DNA of 64,000 bases from Gammaproteobacteria bacterium (lineage in GTDB: Bacteria; Pseudomonadota; Gammaproteobacteria; Acidiferrobacterales; Sulfurifustaceae). Location of the stretch: positions 50,198 through 114,197 of the forward strand of contig JACQFZ010000042.1 of the NCBI GenBank assembly GCA_016199745.1. Direction: 5' to 3'. Below are positions 50,940 to 58,976 of the stretch, one piece after another (positions within the stretch are counted from its first letter, which is position 1; every line of letters starts with the position of its first letter). The notes below the pieces were generated by a model, which searched no databases, had not been told where the DNA came from, and saw only the letters and a program-made list of their open reading frames with translations. The position numbers and the translations under genes were made by a program.

Positions 50940-52004
50940 GTGGGCTTCCGCTTGATAAGTGCCTCCGATCCGGCGGAACCGGCTAAATCCCTTACCCTGT
51001 GCATCCCTGGCCTCTTTGGCCCCTTGGGTGACCTTCCAGACGCTTTTGCGCCACGCCCCCCGGCCTTGGAGATGTGGTTGGCGCGGGCGGAGTCTATCGA
51101 TGTCGCCGTTAGCCGCTTTGAAAACGTCGTTTTCCAGCTTTTCGACGTAGAGCCGCCGGTCGACGCCGATTTGCCGGTGGCAGCCGTGACGCGCGCGCTC
51201 GACGTCGGCGTAATCGATAAAGGCTGGTGGCTGCGAGCCGATCCGGTGCACTTGCGCCCAGAACGTGACCGGCTGGTATTGGTCGATACCCAAGTGATTG
51301 CCTTGGCGCAGGACGAGGCGACTCGGCTCGCTGCCGAAGTTGCCGCTGCGTACACCCATGACGGTTGGGTGTTAAAGGCGCCGCGGCCGGGGCGTTGGTA
51401 TCTCAAGCCGCCGCGAGCGGCAAAGATTTTGACGACACCATTGGCTGACGTCGTCGGTCGTGACATTCATCCCTATCTGCCGAAAGGAAAGGACGGCAAG
51501 CTATGGCACACCGTATTGAACGAGATGCAAATCTTGTTGCACACCGCTGCGGTTAACGTCGAGCGCGAGCAGCGCGGTGAATTGCCGATTAATAGCCTAT
51601 GGTTTTGGGGCAGTGGACGCTTGCCGGAGATACACCCGGTCGATTGGGTGCAGGTGCACAGCGAAGAAGCGATCAGCTTATCGTTGGCGCGTTTGGCGGA
51701 CGTGCCGAGCCGCGCGTTGCCGACGCACTTCAACGAGTGGCAGCGACAGTCGTTGCCGCGAGGTGCGCATTTAGTGGTACTCGATCAAGCGCGCACAGTG
51801 GTGCAATATGGCGACGCCGAGGAATGGCGCGGGTTCATCGAGCGCCTGGACAATCACTGGATGGCACCGATGTTCCAAGCCTTGAAGAATCGCGAGCTCG
51901 CTTACGTGGATTTATATAGCGACGGCGGCCGTGCCTTTCGCTTGCAGGCAAACCATGCTCGGCGTTGGTGGCGCCGCCGCCGGCCGTTGGCGAGTTATCG
52001 ATGA
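50940..52004 (+). CDS. RpfE-type conserved protein (COG4255)
   Basis: A 354-residue cytoplasmic protein that I place in the COG4255/RpfE-type group on features such as LTLCIPGLFGP near the start, WYLKPPRAAKI, GRDIHPYLPKGKDGKLWHTVLNEMQILLH, and INSLWFWGSGRLP. Such proteins are sometimes labelled phosphoglycerate mutase-like; the biochemical role is unknown. The gene often precedes recJ in beta- and gammaproteobacteria, and here its stop overlaps the start of the truncated recJ (ATGA). It starts at GTG. Confidence 0.82.
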   Translation: MGFRLISASDPAEPAKSLTLCIPGLFGPLGDLPDAFAPRPPALEMWLARAESIDVAVSRFENVVFQLFDVEPPVDADLPVAAVTRALDVGVIDKGWWLRADPVHLRPERDRLVLVDTQVIALAQDEATRLAAEVAAAYTHDGWVLKAPRPGRWYLKPPRAAKILTTPLADVVGRDIHPYLPKGKDGKLWHTVLNEMQILLHTAAVNVEREQRGELPINSLWFWGSGRLPEIHPVDWVQVHSEEAISLSLARLADVPSRALPTHFNEWQRQSLPRGAHLVVLDQARTVVQYGDAEEWRGFIERLDNHWMAPMFQALKNRELAYVDLYSDGGRAFRLQANHARRWWRRRRPLASYR

Positions 52005-52309
52005 CGCCGACGCGCCGCCTAATCGTACGCCGGCCGTGTGCCGACGATCTAACATTTCCCGCCGACTTGCACCCAGTGCTGGTGCGCATTTATCGCGCGC
52101 GCCGATTGTCGACGGTGCACGAGCTCGACCGCTCGTTCGAACGGATGTTGTCGCCGTCGCAGCTCAAGGGGATCGACGGCGCGGTCGAGCTGTTGGTGGA
52201 GCAGTTGCGTAATCGCGGTCGATTGTTGGTCGTTGCTGATTTTGATTTTATGCAGATAAAAAGATCTAATTCCCAGGCTGTAAGAGAGGACTTGGTTATT
52301 GCTGGCTAG
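52001..52309 (+). pseudogene. recJ: recJ truncated by insertion (5' part only)
   Basis: The first ~82 residues are RecJ: LHPVLVRIYRARRLSTVHELDRSFERML, LKGIDGAVELLVEQL, GRLLVVADFD. Intact RecJ continues DADGATS, motif I of the DHH nuclease core. Here it reads DFDFMQIKRSNSQ and stops after 20 more codons. The break falls at about 52243-52250. About 80 percent of the usual protein, including all catalytic motifs, is gone, so this copy cannot be an exonuclease. The missing part is not found before the window ends. Confidence 0.88.
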
Positions 52310-52412
52310 TGAGTGAGAGAGAACTGCGTGACGATATAAGCGCAGTAAGTTAAAGTTTTCGGCACATAGTACGGCCTCTGTCCTGCTGTTGGATGGATAG
52401 CAAAGGAAGCCC

Positions 52413-53681
52413 GTGCAAAAGCTGAAAGGGACGTACGAGGAGGCCAAGGATCGCCATCACGCTTGGCTTAGCAGCGCGGACCCAAACCTCTTTGTTGAAG
52501 AAGTCGCCCTTCCCGGTTGGCTCTCAGTAGAGACAACCCCCGGGTTTCATTCCCACGTATATTTGGATACCGAAGGGCGTCCATCCCCGCTAGTAACTTC
52601 TTTCTTTACCTCTCTGAGACGGTCAGAGGGCCTGTCACTTGCTCCAAGCACGGTGGTCCAGTATCGACACGACTTCAAACGGGTGCTCGACTTCGTAGAG
52701 GCGACGTCTCCGATCAAAGACCTAAGTATCGATCAGCACCTTAAATTGATTCAGCGACGGCATATCCCAAGGGTCCTACAGGCCATGCGTCACGCCGGAA
52801 TCAGCAGTAAAACGATTCGCCGTCGGGAAAGCATTTTAAAGAAACTTTTAAGCTGGTTGACGTCGGAAGAGGCAGGTTGCGTCAGAGAGTCGCATCCATA
52901 TGAGCTCGATGCTCGCCTAATTACGAAATCATCTCGAAGACAGACAAAGCTCGCGTCTGAGTTGGTATCTCAGTCAATGGTCATCGAGCTCCTCAATGCG
53001 TTCCATAACGAATGCGAGCGTTCTCTTTTTCATTTCATATACGACGCCGGCGCAAGAATTAGCGAAGCGCTTGATGTTCGTCTTGTAGATTTCCCCCATA
53101 TACACGATCGTCATAACGAGAACTATCTGCCAATGATAATCAAAGGCCGGAAAGGGCAGGCCGGAATAATTAAAGAACGTTATGTTGGTATTTCTCGACC
53201 CGTTGTGGCACGGGTTGCCAGATACCACGCGAGCGAGCAATACAGGCTTGCGGCTCTGCAACACGGGTACGCATTAAACGATCCCGAGAAGCCCGCGTTT
53301 CTTACCGCAAATGGAACCGCATGGAAATATTCAAACGCGAAATCACAATTCAATTGCGCCGTTCGTCGAACTGCACTTCCGGATTGGCTTAGTCCGCACG
53401 ATCTGCGACACGGGTGTGTGCTGGCTATTTTGACATCGGAGGACATGGGAACGAATCATCTAGATCGGTTGCTGGAGGCGAAGCGAAGATTGGGGCACAA
53501 CTGGCTAAGCACAACAGAGGAGATTTATGGGAACTTGCCGGCTACCGTACTCGTCGCTTTAGAAAAACTTGCCAAGGGGGCGTCTTTTTACAAAAAACAG
53601 GACGAAATAGTTTTGGCGACATACCTGGGGCCGCGTCTGCATAAGGAGAAGCGCGGGCATAGGGCGGTGATCGGTGGCTGA
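52413..53681 (+). CDS. Tyrosine recombinase, first of three
   Basis: A 422-residue tyrosine recombinase with all catalytic residues in place: R215 (YDAGARISEAL), a lysine in KGRKGQ (about 244-247), H329 and R332 (SPHDLRHG), H362 (RLGHNW) and nucleophile Y372 (TTEEIYGNL). An N-terminal SAM-like core-binding domain (about 60-155) precedes it. The GTG start has AAAGGAAG upstream. It is the first gene inside the break in recJ and is the best candidate for the strand-cutting enzyme. Its end overlaps the next recombinase by eight bases. Confidence 0.88.
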   Translation: MQKLKGTYEEAKDRHHAWLSSADPNLFVEEVALPGWLSVETTPGFHSHVYLDTEGRPSPLVTSFFTSLRRSEGLSLAPSTVVQYRHDFKRVLDFVEATSPIKDLSIDQHLKLIQRRHIPRVLQAMRHAGISSKTIRRRESILKKLLSWLTSEEAGCVRESHPYELDARLITKSSRRQTKLASELVSQSMVIELLNAFHNECERSLFHFIYDAGARISEALDVRLVDFPHIHDRHNENYLPMIIKGRKGQAGIIKERYVGISRPVVARVARYHASEQYRLAALQHGYALNDPEKPAFLTANGTAWKYSNAKSQFNCAVRRTALPDWLSPHDLRHGCVLAILTSEDMGTNHLDRLLEAKRRLGHNWLSTTEEIYGNLPATVLVALEKLAKGASFYKKQDEIVLATYLGPRLHKEKRGHRAVIGG

Positions 53682-56280
53682 TCTAAATATCGCTTATTCT
53701 AGTTCTCTGCCCCAGCCCAATTTGGATGATCCTCTCGCGCAGTTACGTTACGTTTACGAGGAACGTGCCGAGTTGGCGAACTCGGATGCAACAAAAGAGA
53801 CGTATCGGACAGCGTTTCGAAACCATGTCCGTTACATTTTGGATAGGGACGGCTTCCCAAACGAAAGAGCCATCAAGCCGATTTTTGTGGAGGACGAGTT
53901 CTCAGTAGATTTTTTCTTTCAAATGTATCAGTGGCATTTGCGCCGTGGTATTTACAATCTCTCTACAGGAATGAGTTCGTTGCGCGAGGTGATACGGCAC
54001 TGTCGATCAAACGGGTACATTTCGACCGACGTAATCATTACAAAGGTAAAAACGAAACATCGAGATGCACATCATGGCGACACGCATACTGCGTATAGCG
54101 AAGATCTATACCATTTTGTCCGGCAAGCGTTGATCAACGATTATCAATTCCTACGAACGATCGCAAAGCCTTACGCCGCTACAGGAGTTGGTCAAAATCC
54201 TAAAATTAGATGGAATCCGTGCTGGACTGCGCGACTAGAAGTACTGAGCATACTTCATCGCAGATTGCTGATGGGTTCGGGTGTTGTCACTGAACAGGAT
54301 ATCGGAACGGAGCTTCAGCAGATTTTAGACAAACGCGCAAAGCAATATTGGCGTCGCGTCGCCAAAGATGCGATCGCATACCTTTCCTCGCAGGGCTACA
54401 TTGAATCACAACCATTTTGTGGTGCTGTGATCGTTTTCAAGAAAAAAGCAACGAAATTGCAGCTAAAAAAGTCTGTTGGTGCGCGGTCCTTCAACCAAGC
54501 AAAGGCTTTCAAACGTCGTTTCGACTTACAAAAACGTATCCAGGCATTTGTCACAAATGGAGTCGGCATCCTAAATTTGCATCAGGTATATCCTAAGAGG
54601 TTGCGCCGGCATCACGTCTTGGAAAGATTTTTATCTGATTTGGAAGCATTAACGAAGATGGGTGCAATCGATGTGATGCGGAAAGTATTTCCATTGGAAG
54701 GTGGATACAGCATCACAATTTTAAAAAAAGATCCAGATTCGGTATTTAGAGAGCAGGCTGATGGGGCGCGATATGGCTGGGCCAACAAGAACAACTGGCG
54801 ATGGTATTTCGAGCACGTAATGAACGGACGAATTCCGCCACACCGAAGTTCACCGTCGTATAAATTATTTTCCCAAAATGTTTCCCATTACTTTCTGCGA
54901 AACCGTGATGAGCGTGAAAGGTTGATGGACAGTTATGATGTTTCAGATAAGGAAAAAATTACGAAGGCGCTTCTCGCCTCTTGGGGAATTGTGCCGAGAC
55001 TGCGTTCGAGTTTGGTAATTTCGTTAATGGCATATTTGGCAAAGCTAACTGGGCTTAACGTCGAGTCGCTCAAGGATTTAAAGCTCGGTTGCCTAAAATT
55101 CGAACCTCTCACGCGAACTTACTATCTGGAGTACTTCAAAGCGCGCTCGGGTGGTAGTAAAGAGCTGCCCCTTACAGATGAGCTGGCTGACGAATTCATC
55201 GTAGAAGACAAAGATGTGCTGGACCACGGCGAATACCAAGGCTTCGAGAGCGATGGAAAGCACGCCGTCTACCGGAAGCCAATCGCATTCCTTCCAGACG
55301 CTAAGCGGATCCGCGAAATTATTGAACTAGCAGAATCGCTGACGTCTCGATTTCGTAGTAGGGCGCCGAAAGAGTTACGGGAAAAACTCTTTTTGTTCGA
55401 GACGTCCCGTTGGGATAGTCATAAGCGACCGTGCGTATCGGATATTAACCGTTACCATTTTATCGACTGGGTAAGGCATTATTTCAAACCGCATGTCGCC
55501 GGACTTATGAAGCGTAGTTTACGAACAAAACATGGGGGCTTAGATGATAGCGCCTTGCGCAATGAAGAGCGCAAGATTGGCCGGCAGATCGCGAGCACGA
55601 GCCTCGCGGTATCTCGGCTTCGATCGACGCTTGCCACAAACCTTGTCAAGCAAGGTGCGCCCATAGAGTTAGTGCAAGCGGTGCTGGGTCACAGTAGCCT
55701 CCTTACAACCGAACGATACCTCGATAAGTTGCAGCTTGAGACAACGCTGTATAGTGAAGTGGGAGCGGCGCTTAACCGCTTAAAGAAGGAAAAGTCGAAG
55801 CATGTAAAAGTGCTTGGCTCTGTTGAACAACTCCGTCAGACAATTGCCAAGTCGCCAAAGGACAAACCGAGCGATGGTTATATATTCCAAACTCCCGGAT
55901 GTCTTCATTGCCGCGATCCGCAGAATCCGTCGACAAAGATCAAACAGCAACATCGCAATTGGATAGACGGCGAGAGCACGTGCAGCAAGTGGAACATGTG
56001 CCTCTTTTGCGACAACGTAGTCATCGTCGACGTAACTCTGCCGAGACTAATTGCGTATCAGACCAAATTAAAATTGGATTTGCGTAGTGGTTTGATAAGT
56101 GTTCGAGTCAACAATCAACTCGTCCGAAAGGCTGTAAGGCTCATTGACGAGATCATTGATTCGAAGAATGGTTTCTTCTCCAAGGAAGTGATTGACGATG
56201 CGCGAGCGCGTGCTGAGGCATGGATAGACAGAGATCCGGCTGAATTCTTCTTTGAAGAGGGGAGGCAATCGCCGGCATGA
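53674..56280 (+). CDS. Large tyrosine-recombinase-like protein, second of three
   Basis: An 868-residue protein. Its core domain (about 430-690) ends in a recombinase pattern SRLRSTLATNLVKQG ... VLGHSSLLTTERYLDKL, keeping the second Arg, His and Tyr. The first catalytic Arg aligns with Asn (TGLNVESL, about 458), and the His of HxxR aligns with Ser, so activity may be reduced or shared. A C-terminal Cys cluster (GCLHC about 741, CSKWNMCLFC about 769) could bind zinc. It starts at GTG and overlaps both neighbours. Confidence 0.82.
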   Translation: MADLNIAYSSSLPQPNLDDPLAQLRYVYEERAELANSDATKETYRTAFRNHVRYILDRDGFPNERAIKPIFVEDEFSVDFFFQMYQWHLRRGIYNLSTGMSSLREVIRHCRSNGYISTDVIITKVKTKHRDAHHGDTHTAYSEDLYHFVRQALINDYQFLRTIAKPYAATGVGQNPKIRWNPCWTARLEVLSILHRRLLMGSGVVTEQDIGTELQQILDKRAKQYWRRVAKDAIAYLSSQGYIESQPFCGAVIVFKKKATKLQLKKSVGARSFNQAKAFKRRFDLQKRIQAFVTNGVGILNLHQVYPKRLRRHHVLERFLSDLEALTKMGAIDVMRKVFPLEGGYSITILKKDPDSVFREQADGARYGWANKNNWRWYFEHVMNGRIPPHRSSPSYKLFSQNVSHYFLRNRDERERLMDSYDVSDKEKITKALLASWGIVPRLRSSLVISLMAYLAKLTGLNVESLKDLKLGCLKFEPLTRTYYLEYFKARSGGSKELPLTDELADEFIVEDKDVLDHGEYQGFESDGKHAVYRKPIAFLPDAKRIREIIELAESLTSRFRSRAPKELREKLFLFETSRWDSHKRPCVSDINRYHFIDWVRHYFKPHVAGLMKRSLRTKHGGLDDSALRNEERKIGRQIASTSLAVSRLRSTLATNLVKQGAPIELVQAVLGHSSLLTTERYLDKLQLETTLYSEVGAALNRLKKEKSKHVKVLGSVEQLRQTIAKSPKDKPSDGYIFQTPGCLHCRDPQNPSTKIKQQHRNWIDGESTCSKWNMCLFCDNVVIVDVTLPRLIAYQTKLKLDLRSGLISVRVNNQLVRKAVRLIDEIIDSKNGFFSKEVIDDARARAEAWIDRDPAEFFFEEGRQSPA

Positions 56281-58331
56281 AGACGTTACGAAAATCTGCG
56301 GTTGCTGAGGAACTAGCCATCGCTGGCTTTACCAATAATCATATACGTCGGTGCACTCAAGGCGAGCTTAAGTTCAGTGAAAAAATGCGTGTATCAGCGA
56401 CTTCGAGATTCGGGGACGCGCGATGGAGTTTTCGGATTCCCGGAAACGTGCGTCACGCAGCGGTTTCGTCGCATGCGTTGGAAATTCTTTGGCCAAACAA
56501 AACACGTTATGAAAACCTAAGCCGGTCCGTCGTAGAAGGCATAAAAGCAGGTACCTTGGTTCGCGCACTAATGCATGGAGCGCTCCGAGAGACGGTAACG
56601 CGAGCCAAAGAAGTGCTTAATTTTTTGAGCTTTGCTGTCCAATTAAAGATGGAGAAGGGTGGTCAGGTCGAGCTTCTTTCTAACCTTAGTGTTGAGGACC
56701 TTCGGAGTGCCGTCGCTCGATACCCTTTCTCCCGTCGATCGCTAGATAAGCACGCGAAACGTCTTATCTATTTTATGGCAGAGCCCTGGGTTGGAAAGTA
56801 TTTCCCAGGCGGTCCAGTAGGCTGGAAGCGAAGTGATTTAGACACCTTGGATTGGAGGAACTACCGAAAAAAACCAACGAGGCCCAAGCAGATATTGCCG
56901 GCGGCATTTTTTCGTGACCGCAGTGAGCTGTGTCGGGCGTTAGTGCATGACTTCTTAGTCGGCCTGAAAATCGAAGCAGAAGATGAGCAGTTCGACAACG
57001 ACGTGTATCAAGCCATGAAGAATGGCCGCCAGACAATAGATTTACGATACCCGGACTTCGATGTCGCATATCAGTACTACGTCCAATTGATGACGCAGCG
57101 GCGAAGGCTAGGACTGAGCCATGTCGAGTATGTGCAGGAGAACTATAACAAAAGAAAATTTTCATTAACTATTGATTCGCTTGCGCATGTTCTCAGGCGT
57201 AGTCGATATGCTGCACAAAATCTCATTTTTTTATACACGGGTATGCGAGGTTGCGAAGGTCGAACGCTACGACTGCGAGTTTCGGACGACTATATCGAAA
57301 GGATGAGAGGTTGTTTATTAGTCAAAGATGGCCGTCACTACCTCGTCGGCACGGTAACCAAGGGTCGAACCGACGACAGTCCGATCAACGTTGACAGCTG
57401 GGTAGCCATTGATTGTATGCGAGACGCGGTTCGACTGCTGGCAAAGCAGTATGAGATCGGTGGCAATGTACATCTGATTTCCGGACTGCACAGAAGAGGG
57501 AAGGCCGATACCGCGGCAGGGGCGTGGCACGCGACAAACAACGCATCCTTCCTGCGACCCGAATTTCAAGGAACGCGGTGGAAAACGCTAATAGATGAAT
57601 ACGACGGAAATATTACCGAGTACAGCGATCGTCATACGCTCGTTGCCGAGCTATCACGGCTTGGAGTAGGCCTTATAGCGATCACTCGCCAGCTCCACCA
57701 CCTGGGCGGGATGCTTCAGAACGCTCGTGTCAGTGACGTAGCAACAGCTTATGGAGAACTTGGTCTTTCAAGCAGTTCAGTTGTCTTAAACCGGTTGCAT
57801 GACCATGAAAAAGCTGTTGCGGCGCGAAAACGAGATGAGGAATCGGAGCGGACCGTCGGAATTTTCCGCGAGGGCGCCAAGCTCGCAGGTCCTGCTGCGG
57901 AAATGATCAAGGAGGAAATCGAGGCGCGTTTTGCCGGTATGGGATTGGAAGGAGAGGCGCGCGAGCGTTATGTGCAACGCATGGCTCGAGAAGGTTTTGT
58001 GCTTCCGCCTACAGTAGATGGGTTTCGTTGCGCGTTTTTGTCGTTTACTCAAAATGACAGTCCAGGTTGCATCAACGGTAGTGGCTGTGACGTCGATTGT
58101 GAAAATCTCATTATTGATGAGACGCAAGGTGATCGATTAGTGAAGGAATATAGCTTCGTTGTGCGACAGCTTCATAATCGGGCGCAGTTCGCTAATTGCG
58201 CCTCCTTAGTTCACCAGGAGGCAGAGTATGCAAAATTTCTCAGACAGTTGGGAAAGCGGCCAGAGGTGATAAAGCGTGAAGTCGAAGTCGAGCTGGGAAC
58301 GCGTGGTCGCCCGGTGAAGGAAGGAGGATAA
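56277..58331 (+). CDS. Recombinase-like protein, third of three
   Basis: A 684-residue protein with weak tyrosine-recombinase marks: YTGMRGCEGRTLRLR (first Arg, about 323), DRHTLVAELSRLGVGLIAITRQLHHLGG (Arg-box and His region, about 450-476) and VATAYGEL (candidate Tyr). The His of HxxR aligns with Tyr. A C-terminal cysteine-rich segment GCINGSGCDVDC (about 596) may bind metal. The ATG overlaps the previous stop (ATGA), so the three proteins are translationally coupled and probably act as one complex. Confidence 0.72.
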   Translation: MKTLRKSAVAEELAIAGFTNNHIRRCTQGELKFSEKMRVSATSRFGDARWSFRIPGNVRHAAVSSHALEILWPNKTRYENLSRSVVEGIKAGTLVRALMHGALRETVTRAKEVLNFLSFAVQLKMEKGGQVELLSNLSVEDLRSAVARYPFSRRSLDKHAKRLIYFMAEPWVGKYFPGGPVGWKRSDLDTLDWRNYRKKPTRPKQILPAAFFRDRSELCRALVHDFLVGLKIEAEDEQFDNDVYQAMKNGRQTIDLRYPDFDVAYQYYVQLMTQRRRLGLSHVEYVQENYNKRKFSLTIDSLAHVLRRSRYAAQNLIFLYTGMRGCEGRTLRLRVSDDYIERMRGCLLVKDGRHYLVGTVTKGRTDDSPINVDSWVAIDCMRDAVRLLAKQYEIGGNVHLISGLHRRGKADTAAGAWHATNNASFLRPEFQGTRWKTLIDEYDGNITEYSDRHTLVAELSRLGVGLIAITRQLHHLGGMLQNARVSDVATAYGELGLSSSSVVLNRLHDHEKAVAARKRDEESERTVGIFREGAKLAGPAAEMIKEEIEARFAGMGLEGEARERYVQRMAREGFVLPPTVDGFRCAFLSFTQNDSPGCINGSGCDVDCENLIIDETQGDRLVKEYSFVVRQLHNRAQFANCASLVHQEAEYAKFLRQLGKRPEVIKREVEVELGTRGRPVKEGG

Positions 58332-58335
58332 CGGT

Positions 58336-58935
58336 ATGGCTCACGATGGCATGTTCGGATTTGAAGCTCGCAATGAAAAGGACTTTGAGCAATATTCGGT
58401 GCTGATCGAAAACGTCATCTTGAAGATGATGCAATACCCGGCACTTAGAGCCACCAAAGCTGAAATTGGTCGTCTTACGAAAATCCATCCTAATACCCTA
58501 GCGCAACGAAATTGGCGGAGTACCCAGGACCTATCGTATGGCGAGTGGGAGCTGGCGAAAGGTGAGCCGACGAGTGTTAACGAACTGCTCGATGCAGTTA
58601 AAAGCTATCGCAAAGGCGCAAAGCGACAAAAAGCACCTATCACTACAGAAGCCGGCCAGTCATCCGAGAGTCGAGTCGCTGAACTAACTCAAAAGCTAAG
58701 CAGGGCGCTGCATCACAACGCGCTTATTGCGATCGAGTTGCAGAAAGTTTGCGATCAGCTGGATGAAACACGTGGCGCGTTCGACATTGCAAGAGCCACG
58801 TACCGTCGGGATATCGAGCAAATGACTAGTGAATTGCAGAAAGTCAAGAATGAACGGGACGAGCTTATTGATCCTCAAGTGAACGCACAGAGTGCGCTGA
58901 CAAACGGGCCTAAGCTAGAGTTGCACGACGGGTGA
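58336..58935 (+). CDS. Small coiled-coil protein of the recombinase module
   Basis: A 199-residue protein with an N-terminal helix-turn-helix-like part (ALRATKAEIGRLTKIHPNTLAQRNWRS, about 36-62) and a long C-terminal coiled coil (about 115-180, VAELTQKLSRALHHNALIAIELQKV onwards). GGAGG lies before the ATG, four bases after the third recombinase. Multi-recombinase transposons such as Tn554 have a small third protein (TnpC) in this place, and gamma-mobile-trio elements have GmtX; orthology is not shown. Confidence 0.7.
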   Translation: MAHDGMFGFEARNEKDFEQYSVLIENVILKMMQYPALRATKAEIGRLTKIHPNTLAQRNWRSTQDLSYGEWELAKGEPTSVNELLDAVKSYRKGAKRQKAPITTEAGQSSESRVAELTQKLSRALHHNALIAIELQKVCDQLDETRGAFDIARATYRRDIEQMTSELQKVKNERDELIDPQVNAQSALTNGPKLELHDG

Positions 58936-58976
58936 GTTGAGGCATACTCGTCTCTATCTCAACGACCCACCAGCGA

